A model generated the notes under the pieces. It saw nothing but the letters and a program-made list of their open reading frames with translations, was not told the origin of the DNA and searched no databases. Made by a program: the position numbers and the translations under genes. Below, piece after piece: positions 44,878 through 57,160 of a stretch of 64,000 nucleotides of DNA. Source of the stretch: Artemia franciscana (taxonomy: Eukaryota > Arthropoda > Branchiopoda > Anostraca > Artemiidae); the NCBI RefSeq assembly GCF_032884065.1, contig NC_088875.1, positions 43,385,291 through 43,449,290 of the forward strand. Direction: 5' to 3'. Each line of letters begins with the position of its first letter. Position 1 is the stretch's first letter.

Positions 44878-46859
44878 TTAAAGATCTTCTGGATCCTCTT
44901 CTTTGACGCCTGACTCATCCAAGGCGTCCCTGGTTGATTCCAATGAAGGAACAGCAGCATAGTACTTGTGGAAAGTCCTGGGGATTACAAGAGTATGGCA
45001 TAAGTCCATCAGATCTTTGTATTTCGCTGGAGGAAGAGGAATCGGTCCCTTGTATGCACTGACGAGCTCCAAGGAGTTTTTATTGGGTGTCATTCTACGT
45101 TGCAATTTGTTCACTTTTATGACTGAAAAGTCAGAGTTGTAGACGTACCTGAAATGGATCTAGGTTGGCCGCTCAATCAAGTAGTTGAGCCATTTTATCG
45201 AATTCCATTTCACTTGCAGACTTTCCCCACCAGCCCCATAGGCCCATTTTCTGTTTCTCAAAATAATGTCAGCAGTTTGCTTGAAGTCCAGCCAAAAACT
45301 GTACTCATTGATCACGTGCACCTTATATGGCTCAGGGTTGGTTCTGGCTATTAGGCCAATGGTTCTCCAGTTTTCTATAGAAAACACAGGTAAGTGTTTG
45401 GCTGCTTTTTCAATGCATGAGTGCATGATGTCCCCTTCCTGCTGAGAATGGCCACTTTCAAGAAATATATGATTTATTTCTTTGACGTGATGCAGTGTCT
45501 GAACAGCATATAAAAACATGGAGGCTACATACTGGTTTTTGAACTGCCCACAGCAGCCATCAGTAACAAAATAGAATTTCCTGTAGCTCGTATTCTCTTT
45601 CAGAATGTTATACATCAGCATAGCAACTTCATTGGCGCCTTTTTGTCTGGTCCCAAAGGTTGCAGTGAGCCTCTTTGGTTACCAAGTTAAAAATCGTCAT
45701 GTTATAAACTGCTAGTTTTCTTTTGTAAAAGATAGGACTGGTCTCTGCTTTTTAAGTTTCAAGGACTCTTTGTAAGTCCATATTCAGCAACATAGCGCTC
45801 TCCAGTCCTTCCTCACTGTGCAGAATACCATCTGTTTTTTAACTTCGTGAGCACGCTTTGCTCTTGACTGGTGCTGCTGAAATGACTCAACCTCATTCTG
45901 TTTTTCTCCTTCAGTAATTAAGTAGTATCGGGTGCATGTATGGCATTGATCCTTTCTGGGAGTGTGGAAAGATGAGTTCAAGAATTTGAAAATTTTTCCG
46001 TAGATACTTTTACACACAGGTACTCGTTGGCTGCTCAAGCAGGTTTCAGTGTATAATTTATACATTTTGGACTGGTGAAGTTCAGAGCTTAGATAGTTTC
46101 GTAGAATTTGCCCAACAATAGTGCAACTCAACTGCAGGAAAACTGCTAATGTGATCTCTGGCGTAAAGTAAGTGATCATCCATGAGTCTCTTAGAGACTA
46201 GATTCTTTGGACTCGACACGTTTCTTTTATCTCTGCCAGCAGTTCCAGTATTGGTTTAGCTCTTGACACATCCAGCAAAAAACTTTTCACCAAGCCCCAG
46301 AGTTGCCAAGAAAAACTTCTTGCAAACTTTTTTACAAGTACTATTCAATTCTACTGTGTAACAGAGTGAGTTTTGCCACTGTGAACTGCTGGCATTTGTT
46401 GTTCTCTGACCAACTGACTTCTTTGTCACACACTTCAAAACGAACTGTCTCTGTGACTCCATGGAGAACTAACTCCTTGCCTAGCAGCCAAAAGCTTTCG
46501 AATATAGCTTTTTGAGCATCTTGATTAATAGTTTTGCGCTCAAGTTTGCATCTGCAACCTTTCTTTCTTTTGGGATGTTCTTTTGTGTTCCTTCTTTCCA
46601 CTGATGCCTGATCATCAACAACATCCAGTTCTGTGGCAGTCGCTTCTGGAAAAGTTGGATCAGGAGCACTAATGTCTGCTTCAATAAAACTTTCCTGATT
46701 TGGAGTTTCCCCATCACTGTCCAATCTTGAGCCATCCTTGTCTGGCACCCAATCCTTGTCTTTGGGATCACCATCTAAATCAGATGACAAGTCTTCGTCA
46801 TTGTCATCTTCTATGAGCCTCTGAAGCTCTTCCTCTGAAAGTGCAGTCCTCTTTGGCAT
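44878..46859 (-). pseudogene. putative transposase of the DUF7869-like multicopy family, broken
   Basis: Begins M-P-K-R-T-A-L-S-E-E-E-L (ATG at 46857-46859). It continues with an acidic stretch (D-D-N-D-E-D, D-P-K-D-K-D-W-V-P-D), then basic G-C-R-C-K, and I-F-E-S-F-W near 46490. After a frame change come Y-T-V-E-L-N-S, V-C-K-K-F-F-L-A-T-L near 46330, and a Cys pair in P-R-K-D-Q-C-H-T-C-T near 45935-45965. The most conserved part is 45160-45621: N-E-V-A-M-L, then F-V-T-D-G-C-C-G-Q-F-K-N-Q, then F-L-E-S-G-H-S-Q-Q-E-G-D-I-M-H. The Asp, and the H-x-x-x-E-x-D group, are candidate RNase H-fold catalytic residues. The end reads L-P-P-A-K-Y-K-D-L and a Glu/Asp tail (stop at about 44878). I recognise it as the family called DUF7869, common in many copies in arthropods. 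A transposase role is my inference from the TIR and target duplication here. At least three frame breaks inactivate it. Confidence 0.75.
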
Positions 46860-47020
46860 TCTGCTGCCTGAAAGAGAGTTCTGTTTGAAAATGTGGAAGC
46901 CTCTTACCTCCAGATACGTAGTCTGGTCAGGTTTAGCCCCGTAATCTTCCAAATTATGATTTTGTATTTCCCAACTTCCAGATTTCATAATTGCATAACT
47001 GACAAATAACCAATGAAACT

Positions 47021-47047
47021 CAGTTACGACCTTTAGGCGTAACAGCG
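47021..47047 (-). repeat. internal (subterminal) copy of the TIR motif
   Basis: CAGTTACGACCTTTAGGCGT (47021-47040) followed by AACAGCG repeats the right terminus (47182-47208) in the same orientation, 161 bases inside. Only two internal bases differ (AC versus TT after TACG). No such second copy is seen at the left end. Confidence 0.85.
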
Positions 47048-47180
47048 TTTTGCAGATACGTCCAGGGTGGGGTTGGCCATTTCGGCAACAAGTGGACATT
47101 GTGTCTCCCTGTGGTTGCAAACTTGTAGCACAATATCCTAGGAGTCTAAAGTACAGATTAACTCAGTTTCGCCAAAAATA

Positions 47181-47211
47181 TCAGTTACGTTCTTTAGGCG
47201 TAACAGCGACG
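47181..47211 (-). repeat. right terminal inverted repeat
   Basis: TCAGTTACGTTCTTTAGGCG (47181-47200) then TAACAGCGACG. Followed directly by ATAT, the target duplication. Confidence 0.85.
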
Positions 47212-49510
47212 ATATACTGCTGAATTTTTCAACAGAGTAAGGCAATCAATGGCATTTTTCTCCTTCCTGTAGCTGCACTGTATATTTTTAAGTAAAAGAC
47301 ATTTTATCAATTTCATGATCTAGTCTCGTTTTTACCATACACTCCATAACTTTCCCTAAGATTGGTAATAGGGTTATGAATTGGTGATTCTGTAGCTTAG
47401 AGCGATCTTTTCCCATTTTGGGAATCATTATTGCTTCATGGGGATATATACCCCATGATATATACCCCTGGGATATATACCTTCTGACCAAGCTTGATTA
47501 ATAATATCTAGGAGAGACTTTTTCCAAGTCTGATTGAGGCTTTTGATAAAGATTGCATGAATCATACCAGGTCCTGGTGAAGTATTTGGTAATTTTGAAA
47601 TCACCAAATCTAATTCCTTGTATGTAAATTGTTTGTTATAGTTTTCTTTGTTGTCTTTAGCAGGTAGTGCTCTCACCCTTTCCCTAATATGGCTTGTTTC
47701 ACTGAAGTCTGGGTCTTCCTTTCCTATAGTTCTATTTAGATATTTGACTGCTGCCTCTGTTTTTTCATCATCATTCACCAAGCATTGGTTTTCAAAGTTT
47801 AGTGGTGGGTTATTTTTTAAAGCAGGTGCTTTTTTATTCATATTCCTAAGAAATGAAAATATTTTGGATATTGGGTCCTTGAAGCTAAGCTTTTCCAAAA
47901 ACTGTTTCCAGCTATCTCTCTTAGCTCCAATAATGGTCCTTTTGAACTCTGCGTAAGCTTTTTTCATTTGTACATAATTTTGATTGCTAGATATTCTTTT
48001 ATATAGATTCCTCTTCCTAGTAAATTATTTTTTTGCCACTTCACAGTCATTAGTCCACCAAAGAGAGGAGTGTCTTGCTTTGGGTTTACCATTTGACATT
48101 GTCATGGATTGTTGTGCAATTCCAAGAATTTTTTTCCTGGAAGATTGCCACTTTTTCTTCAGTACTAATACTGTCAGTAACCGGTAGGTTAACTGCTGTA
48201 GTCTATTTTTTTTTTTAAACTTTAACCAGTGTTTAAAGTTTTTAAACTTTAACTGCCTTCCTAATTATGAACCTTTTCTTCTTTGTAGGTGTATTTTGAG
48301 AGGAATTTGATTGATTAAGGTTTATAAGAATTGGCTGGTGATCACTAATAAGAACATCTTGATCTGGGGCATAAACAGTACATTTGTTAAAAAGTAATTG
48401 ATCAGCAAAAGCAAGGTCGATAGCAGTAAATGTACCAGTATTTGGATCCAGTCTGGTTGGGAGACCTTTTGGGGTTGCTAGACAGAGTCTTGAATTTAAC
48501 ATAAAACTTTCAATAATTTTTCAAGCTCTGTTTACAATTGGACAGTAACATCAGCTTCTGCTATGAGCATTGAAGTCCCCCATTATGAGCAGCATCTCGT
48601 TATTTAATGTCGAGGTTTCTATCAAGTCCAGCTGCAGAGCCTGAATGGCTGTAGATGTTAATTATGTTCAGTTTTAAATGATTATCCAGAAAGATCTTGC
48701 AGCCAACTGCTTCAAACTTTTTGATGCTCTCTAATGTTAATGCTAAATCTCAGTAAAATGTAGCCCACTTCTAATGCATATTAAGCCACACCCCTTTTGG
48801 GAGTCCAACCTATCCTATCTTAGATAGTTGTAATTTTTGAATTTTGGCTGTGAACTATTTAAGGGCTTAAGACATGTCTCTTGCAAGCAAATAATATCCA
48901 CCTTATGATCATTACAGAAAATCTAGTAAAAATTTCTTTTCATTTTTGATGGAGTTGCAGTTCCATGCCATATGTTTTCAAAAAATCAGTCATTTCTGGC
49001 TAAGAATTTAGTTCATTTGTACTACCTGGTTTACCTAATTTCTATTTATATGAATGTTTAGTTTTTCAACCAATTCACACAGTTTATTTATTCAATCTGT
49101 TAGAGGTAGTGTTTCTAGATTCAATAGTTCTGGGTTCAGCAAAATGCCCAAGCTGATTTTCATTGCTGTTTGTTCTGCAATATAGCTGACATCATAAGCT
49201 GATGGTTTAGGGGTTAAAAGTTGGTCCAGTTTTTTGTTGATTATGTCTGCATAGCTTCTATATGCTGTAGTGGCTCTTTTGTAGCTGATTTGTTTTTTTT
49301 AAAAATTTGGAAAATATTTTTATTCTGCTTTCTTATAGGACATTGTGATGACATAGAGGCATGTGCCTCTTTGCAGTTTGCGCAGCTGTAGTAATTTGTT
49401 CTGGTTTGAGTGTCTTTGTTTTTTAATTGACAGACTCCTGAGTCATGATTTCCCAACATTTAAGGCATGTAGGATGCTGTGTAATTCAAATAAAAACAAA
49501 TAAAAATAGT
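47212..49510 (-). mobile_element. LINE family C, 5' part: zinc knuckle, endonuclease, RT start
   Basis: Minus strand, 5' to 3'. A Cys-rich ORF1-like piece near 49240-49490 (C-L-K-C-W, Y-S-C-A-N-C-K, S-Q-C-P-I-R) resembles gag zinc knuckles, followed by Y-A-D-I-I-N-K-K-L. The endonuclease is mostly scrambled at 48960-48500, with a readable end at 48242-48502 (F-T-A-I-D-L-A-F-A-D and I-S-D-H-Q-P-I-L). The pre-RT linker (47428-47967) includes K-R-T-I-I-G-A-K-R-D-S-W-K and S-P-G-P-G-M. RT start block near 47300-47420: M-I-P-K-M-G-K-D, then L-P-I-L-G-K-V-M-E, and R-K-E-K-N-A-I-D-C-L-T-L-L just before the inserted element. Short duplications of ATATACCCC(A/T) (47443-47470) interrupt it. The 5' end is truncated or lost near 49510. 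Confidence 0.85.
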
Positions 49511-50227
49511 AACATTGACGCCATGATTGCTTAAAATAGGTATTGGGCATGAAAAATGGAGAGGGGCTGCTTTTAATAGTTTTTGCCAGTAGAAGTAGAA
49601 GTGGTGCCTGAAGCTGAAGTAACCTGTCCCGCGCTTTAAGTGGAGTTGGGGAAAAACTAAAGAAGAATATGGGGAAAGAATAGGATCCTCGGAAATGCCT
49701 TCCTTAGAAATATTAAGGTGAACCCTGTGTCATTCGGTTTTAAATATGGGGTCTGTAACTTCTTAGTGAAATCATCTGTGCAATAATGCTAATGTAACAC
49801 CTCACTGACTTCAATACCTAACCTAGCCTGTTCTTGTCTAGTTTGCGTCAAACAGTTACTAGCAATGGACTTTAAAATTCCTTATCTCTTGAATTACCGC
49901 AGGAAAGTATCACCTTTTGTATCCCCTGCTAGATTCCCATGCTAGTATGCTTCTTAATTTAGATTGATGGATTCATTTGAAAAATCCCTCCTTGGAGTGG
50001 TTGTGATGCGTGTTTTTGTTGACTCTCTAAACTAGGTCTTCCACCCTAATCTCATTTCCAGACTTATTTGTTTCTATGGTTCCCTTGAATTTCACTATGT
50101 AAACAACTATACTTGCGAAACGAGAGGGATTCGTGAAGTTGCGTGATTTGCATATGTAAACATTAACACCTGCGGCTCTTACCTTATGTCTCGTGAATAC
50201 TTTTCCAATGTGTTACTTTTAAGATAC
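49511..50227. other. no gene recognised
   Basis: No repeat unit or coding domain recognised; an isolated TCAAACAGTT at 49847-49856 recalls the foldback terminus but does not continue. Confidence 0.45.
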
Positions 50228-50680
50228 TGTATAAGGTTTTCATTAGAAAGGTGGTTGTATACATTTGGAGGGGGTTCGTTCAATTGGAAATCAAAAGAGC
50301 ACTAAAATAAATACAAAGTGTGTATTGCTTACAAAACGCTCGAATATAACATGTAACATTTCCCTACGTAGCCTATAGGGAAATTTCAGGGACCCTTAGC
50401 TCCGTCAAAGAATGGCATGTTAAGATTCTGTAAATGGTTTTCCTTGGGGGGGGGGAGGGGGGTCGTACACACTTTGGATGGGGCTCATGCAATTGGAAAT
50501 CAAAAGTTCCTTGTAAAGAGCACTAAAATAAATATGAAGTATGAATTGCTTACCAAACGCTCGCAAAACATATATATATCATATATATCACATAACATAA
50601 CATATAACATTTCCCTACATGGCTTATAGGGGTATTTGAGGGACACTTGGCTCTGTCAAGGAATGGCCTACTCTGCGATT
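50228..50680 (+). repeat. ~220 bp tandem duplication
   Basis: Copies at about 50228-50430 and 50431-50680 share CAATTGGAAATCAAAAG, GCACTAAAATAAATA, TATAACATTTCCCTAC and GTCAA(A/G)GAATGGC. The second has a G run and an ATATATC insertion. Related to the foldback modules (GGGGCTCATGCAATTGGAAA). Confidence 0.75.
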
Positions 50681-50849
50681 GACATTCTTGTCTCCTTTCA
50701 GAAATTGTCACTTTTCTCTGTCTCTATTCTTTTCTTCTCTATGAACTAATCAGCAAGCTTGACTCTCTACCAGATTTTTGTAACTATTTATCAAGTATTA
50801 ATATATAAACCTGAAATCAAAGTTGTTACAAAATTGTTATAGAGTATTG

Positions 50850-51405
50850 CCGGAGTTATTTTGAACCACTTATCCACATTTTCAATTTGAGTATCAATTC
50901 AGGTATATTTCCTAGTAGATGGAAAATTACCTGAGTAATTCCGTTGCATAAACAATGTGATAAATCTCGTGTAATTTTCGTCCAATTGCAATTTTATCGT
51001 CATTTTCTTAAGGGTTTGAAAAAATCTTAGAAGAAAGAATGTCTAGCTATTTGGATAAAATAAATTTCTTTACCAGATATCAATTTGGATTTAGGGCAAA
51101 CCTTTCGACAGAACACGCAATTTGCGGTTCTTTTATTAGAAATAAATGATTGTTTAGATGATGATTTCCATGTATCTACTGTTTTCTATGATGTGAAAAA
51201 GCATTTGACACTTTAAACCATGAAATTCTTCTTGACAAAATGATAAATTCCGGCATAAGTGGGAAAAGATTACAAATTATTAAATCATGCCTGTGAGGAC
51301 GTAAAATCACAGTAGATGTCGGTGGAAAAAGAGTAACTTAAAAAGTCTTAATGATATAGGTGTCTCCCAAAGCTGAGTATTAGGTCCACTTTTATTTTTG
51401 ATTAA
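50850..51405 (+). mobile_element. LINE family D, reverse transcriptase fragment
   Basis: Plus-strand RT pieces read across frames: S-G-I-F-P-S-R-W-K-I near 50900, N-F-R-P-I-A-I-L-S near 50975-51000, F-E-K-I-L-E-E-R-M near 51020, T-R-Y-Q-F-G-F-R-A-N near 51075-51105. Then K-A-F-D-T-L-N-H-E-I-L-L near 51195-51235, G-I-S-G near 51255, and a degraded P-Q-S-x-V-L-G-P-L-L-F motif B near 51365-51400. Sequence stops at the foldback block starting 51439. A matching C-terminal piece resumes at 56787. Jockey/CR1-like in style. Confidence 0.75.
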
Positions 51406-51438
51406 ATACTGAAAGTCAGTAAACTGAAAGAAAGTAAA

Positions 51439-51681
51439 CTGAAAGTAAGGAGCGACATTAAAACTCAAAACGAACAGAAATTACTTCGTATATGAAAGGG
51501 GCTGCTTCCTCATCAACGCCCTGCTCTTTACGCTAAAGTTTGACTCTTTCTCTCAACTCTTCTTTTTAAAACAGTAAGAAACTTTAGCGTAAAGAGCGGG
51601 GCGTTGATGAGGAAGCAGCCCCTTTCATATACGAATGAATTTCTGTTCGTTTTGAGTTTTAATGTCGCTCCTTACTTTCAG
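51439..51681. repeat. near-perfect 103 bp inverted repeat (foldback hairpin)
   Basis: Left arm 51439-51541, loop 51542-51578 (37 bases), right arm 51579-51681. By eye only three or four of 103 positions mismatch. Arms start CTGAAAGTAAGGAGCGACAT and contain AACGAACAGAAATTA and TTTACGCTAAAGTTT next to the loop. A homologous hairpin at 62071-62309 has its loop in reverse orientation, meaning the unit sits the other way round there. Confidence 0.92.
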
Positions 51682-52130
51682 TTGAAAAAACTTGTTTTTT
51701 TTATTTAATTTCTGAACGTTTTTGAATCAATGCATGTTTTGATTTTGGCTCTCCGCAGAGGAATTATTAAAACGAAATTTGCATATTTATTTTTTTTGGC
51801 TAAATGGCTGTCTCATAATTTTGATCGAATGATTTTGAGAAAAAAGAGCGGGGGAGGAAGCCTAGTTGCCCTCCAATTTTTTGCTTAATTAAAAGGCAAC
51901 TAGAACTTTAAATTTTATTTTAATCTTTTTATTAGTAAAAGATATACGTAACTTATAAATCAGCTTACGTAAAAAATTTTTTATTCTTATGTTTTTATTC
52001 CTGTCCGGAGTTTGTAAAAAAGTGGAGGAGGCTTAATAAGTTAAATTTGAATTATGGTAAATCTTTCTTTTTATTGTATGGTAGGAGCTCAAATTATTAC
52101 CCTTGGATAGATAGACTTAATTTTGGGGAT
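51682..52130 (+). repeat. foldback-family modules
   Basis: Continues with TTTTTTATTTAATTTCTGAACG, cut to the words TTATTTAATTTCTGAACG, GCATGTTTTGATTTTGGCTC, CCTAGTTGCCCTCCAATTTT and AAAGATATACGTAACTTA. All are found reversed in 61790-62060. Confidence 0.8.
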
Positions 52131-53404
<1,274 letters not shown>

Positions 53405-53690
53405 ATAAAAACAAATTTTCTCAAATGAAAGTAAAGAGTGACATCAGAACTTAAACCATCAGGAAATATTTTATATACAAGGGGTGTCACCCTTTTTTGC
53501 CCTTTCCTCCCTCTTTGAGCTAAAGATTTATATTGCTCTAAAATGTTTTTCATTCCAATTCAACAACTCTGTTGTCTGAGTAACATTCTTAAGGAATAGC
53601 GAAACAATTAAATCTTTAGATGAAAAAGGGTTTGAAAGGGGAAGAGCCCCCCCCCTTCCCCTCTTAAGTGCGAATACTCATGTCCATACT
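53405..53690 (+). repeat. foldback-family half hairpin
   Basis: ATGAAAGTAAAGAGTGACAT, CCCTCTTTGAGCTAAAG, and TTCTTAAGGAATAGCGAAAC match the weaker hairpin subtype also seen at 55690-55930 and 61540-61772. C runs follow. Confidence 0.7.
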
Positions 53691-54744
53691 AGTTTTTATT
53701 GTCTTTTTTTAATTTCATATAAGAAAACTTGCTGTTTTATTTAATTCAAAAGAACAAGCTAGTGTTTTGCGACACTTAAATAAGTTTTGTTTGTGGACGT
53801 CAATGAAAGAGAAAAAAAATCAACATTTTTTTCTGAAATCCGATAGATTCTTGACATACCCTTCTTTAATATTCAAATCTAATTTTCAGCCGTACATCTT
53901 TTAGACTAAAAAAAAAAGTCTAGAGGATTAATACTAATTTGCTAATGCAAATTATACCAGCGCTATACAAAAGAAAAAAAATACTATAGTGTATGCTGTT
54001 TTGTTGAGACAGGGTAAATATAGCTTATACCCCCCCCCCCCCCATTAACGTTTCTCTTGCCCCCAGGAAAAGAAGATTTTCCTGAAAGATCGAAGTCGTG
54101 AGGAATAACTTGGTGCATATATTTAACCATACATACCGTGTCTCACCGTATAATGAAACCAGCTACAATGAAATTTAAGGTTTAAAACTTTGAAATAATA
54201 CTTTTTTTTAAACTCTTTAAAAAGACTTTTGAGACCTTTTAAGGGTCTTTATAAAACCTTTTAAAACTCTTAAAACCGTATACCCTTTTGTGAGGATCAA
54301 GGAAAATGTGTCCCCCCCCCCCAAAAAAAAATCGCAATCACACTCACACACACACCCCAAAGAAAAATCAAAATCATATTGCCCTCTCTCATTCTCAGTA
54401 AAAATAGCGACCATCCTCAACCCCTATCATTGTTCCCCTCTTAGGGGTAACCTAGTACAGATCAAATCCTAGCCCTTGGTAACAAAAAAAAAAAACGCTC
54501 TTTGAAAAACTGCCAAGTGAAGAGGAATTCCTATTTCAAGCTAATTAAAAATGGTAAATGTTATTTCAATCACTCTTTATGGTGGAAGCTAAATACGAAA
54601 ATAGATTTCTAGTAATTTTGATTTAAAACTCCTAGAAATGGTATCGGATCGAAATAATTAGCACCAGTCGAATCATCAAGGCCGAAAATCCTACATACGA
54701 AATCTACAGTTTACCATCTTCAGCAATAAGAAAATCATTCTTTC
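53691..54744. other. no gene recognised
   Basis: Many homopolymer runs (C at 54031-54043 and 54312-54322, A at 54483-54494). A short CACACACACACA-like piece at 54339-54356. No domain. Confidence 0.45.
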
Positions 54745-56788
54745 GACTGGTATGTTTTAATGTTGCTCCTTACTTTCAGTTGAAAAAACTTGTTTTTTTA
54801 TTTAATTTCTGATCTTTTTTAAATAGTGCTGTGAAATCCAGCGTCTCCTTCATGCAAAATTCCCTTCCCCCATGAAACATTCTTACATGGAGGGATCCTC
54901 ACATGTACAACTCCCCCCATCCCCCCACCCACACCTTTTTTTGATTCAGTGTTTGTTTTCCTAGTTTGACTTTTAGTGGAATTCAAGTGCTCTAAAAAGC
55001 AAAGCAATAATACAAAATTCCAAAGAGTTTACCAATAACTTCTTTTAGTCTAAAGGTAACATGTGGCCAAATTCTTCCTGAGCGTCCATAGTTTTAAAAG
55101 TTCTTTATTATTTAACTTAAAAAAAATTGTGTAGAAAAAAAATTACTCAACAAAAATTCTGATTGGCAGTTAAAACTGGTTATGCGTTTGAATTTAAAAT
55201 TTAACTTAAAAAGGTGTTAAGCGTATCTTTAAATGGAAATAAATAAAAAAGTAAGTTTTTTTAACTGAAAATAAAAAGCAACATTAAAACAGAAATTATT
55301 CCGTATATGAAAGGGACTGTCTCATCCTCGACGCCCTGCTCTTTACACTAAATTTTGACTCTTTCTCACAACTGTACTTTTTAAAACAATAAAAAAAACT
55401 TTATTATAAAGTTCGGGTCGTTTGGGAGGGGACAGTCCCTTTCATATACGGAATAATTTATGTCCCTTTTAAGTTTTAATGTCGCTCCTAACTTTCAGTT
55501 AAAAAAAACTTGGTTTTTTATTTAAATTATGAACGTTGTTGAATTAACACAGGGTTTGATTTTAGCTCACTGTGCATGAATACTTAAAACGAAACTTGTA
55601 TATTAATTTAAGTTTTTATTAGTAATAAAAATACGTAACTCACAATTTAACTTACTTAACAAGCTTCTAGATTTGCATATTTTTATTACGAATAGGAGGG
55701 GCGTTAGCCCCCGAGTCAATACCTTGCTCTTTGCTCTAAAGTTCGAATTTTTTAAAAATTCTTTAAGAATGACCCCTGAATCACAAAGGTCGTTTGATTA
55801 GAATAAATAGCTCTTTTGAAATTGCTAAAAATGCTATAGCGTAAAGAGAGAGGTATTGAGGTCGGGGACGAACTCCCTAAAAATGTAATCATTTCTCTTC
55901 GTTTTAAGGTTTAAGATTGCTCCTTACTTTCGGTTCAAAAACTTACTTTTTTATTTAATTTCTCATTTTTTTAAACAATGCAGGAAAATCCAATGCTCCC
56001 TTTATGAAAATTCTCTTCCCCCGTGATAAATTCCTCCATAAGAATTTCCTCTCACGTAACCACCCCCCCCCATCACCATAAAAAATACTTCCTGTAAACG
56101 TCAGTATACTTCGTCAATAACCAACACTACATGTAAACAATGGGCAAAGTTCGTAACTTGCAGCCCTTCCCCTGAGGACTCTGGGGGGGATTAAGTTTTT
56201 CTCAAAGACATATTTATTAGATTTCTACTATGTTCAACAAAATGGCTATCTCAAAATTTTGATCCAGTGACCTTGGGAAAAAATTAGTGCTGGTGGGGGC
56301 CTAGTTGCCCTCCAATTTTTTTGGTCAGTTAAAAAGGACACAATAACTTTTAATTTCCGTTAGAATGAGCCCTCTAGCGACATTCTAGGACTGATGGGTC
56401 GATACGATCACACCTAAGGAAAAAAACAACAGGAAAACAAATAAAAACGCATCCACGATCTTTCTTCTGGTGAAAAATACAAAATTCCACATTTTTGCAG
56501 ATAGGAGCTTGAAACCTCCACAATAGGGTCCTCTGATACGTTGAATTGTTAATTAAGATTCTATGACTTTTAGGGGGTGTTTCCCCCTGTTTTGAGGATA
56601 AGGCAATTTTCTTCAGGCAATTTTCATGGGTAAAACTAAACCTGATGAAACTTATATATTTAAAATCAGCATTAAAATTCAATTCTTTTGATTCATATAT
56701 TGGTATCAAAATTTTGTTTTTTAGAGTTTCGACTACTATTGAGCCGGGTCGCTCCTTACTACAGTTTGTTACCACGAATTGTTTGATG
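54745..56788 (+). mobile_element. composite foldback-family block with right terminus
   Basis: Ordered modules on the plus strand: CTCCTTACTTTCAGTTGAAA (54763), a hairpin at 55265-55498, a second weaker hairpin at about 55690-55935, AATCCAATGCTCCC/CCTCCATAAG pieces, then CTTGCAGCCCTTCCCC, TCAAAATTTTGATCC, GGCCTAGTTGCCCTCCAATT, GAGCCCTCTAGCGACATT, and the end module. The end is GTTACCACGAATTGTTTGAT at 56769-56788 (one base from the perfect terminus). The order mirrors 60671-62554 reversed, except that modules are doubled. No left terminus was found. Confidence 0.75.
55265..55498. repeat. foldback hairpin, diverged
   Basis: Same unit as 51439-51681 and same loop orientation (GACTCTTTCTCACAACTG at 55357-55374). 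Arms match each other over about 95 bases with more changes (CCTCGACGCCCTGCTC versus CGGGTCGTTTGGGAGG region altered). Confidence 0.8.
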
Positions 56789-57160
56789 GATTACGGCTCG
56801 TTGCCATGGGAAATAGACTTGAGTCCCTTGTTTTACAAAAATAAAACCAAAAGAACTCTTAAGGCAGTACAGAAACATGCTAATGCAATGATTACAGGGG
56901 TTTATTCTGTCCTTATATCAAAAACAGCCGCACCATCTCAAGCTACCATGTATTTTTGTTGACCTAAATGTACTTCCAAATAAGTACTTCCAAAGGACTT
57001 TCAAATGAGTACTTCCAAATCTTCAACGGCTATCTCCCCATGTCCCTGCCAGAGGCCGCTCAAAGATTATCGTCGAACTGTTTTGGCGATTCCATCAGCA
57101 CAATCGCTTCTTCTCTGATCGAGCAACAAACCTTTAGGACTTCCCAAAATAGGTGATGGG
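56787..57160 (+). mobile_element. LINE C-terminal fragment (probably family D)
   Basis: Plus strand, M-D-Y-G-S-L-P-W near the start, then K-A-V-Q-K-H-A-N-A-M-I-T-G near 56855-56895. After a stop it continues with S-N-E-Y-F-Q-I-F-N-G-Y-L-P-M-S-L near 57000-57050. The order Y-G-x-x-x-W, L-x-x-x-Q-K-x-A-x-x-x-I-T, and a later F-x-x-x-L-P-x-x-L is typical of the region after the RT in Jockey/CR1-type LINEs. It abuts the foldback terminus exactly, and is in the same orientation as the RT piece ending 51405. Confidence 0.65.

Larger units (their letters stand above)
44531..47211 (-). mobile_element. DNA transposon nested in LINE C, 2681 bp, ATAT target duplication
   Basis: Both ends are defined. 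Left end TGTCGCTGTTATGCCTAAAG (44531-44550), and right end the reverse complement of a near match (47181-47211); 26 of 31 terminal bases agree. ATAT lies outside each end (44527-44530 and 47212-47215). Removing the element and one ATAT restores the reading frame of LINE C across the site (A-V-Y joined to A-W), so the boundaries are proven by the host frame. The element carries one broken gene on the minus strand (44878-46859). A second copy of the end motif lies inside at 47021-47047. Confidence 0.88.
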
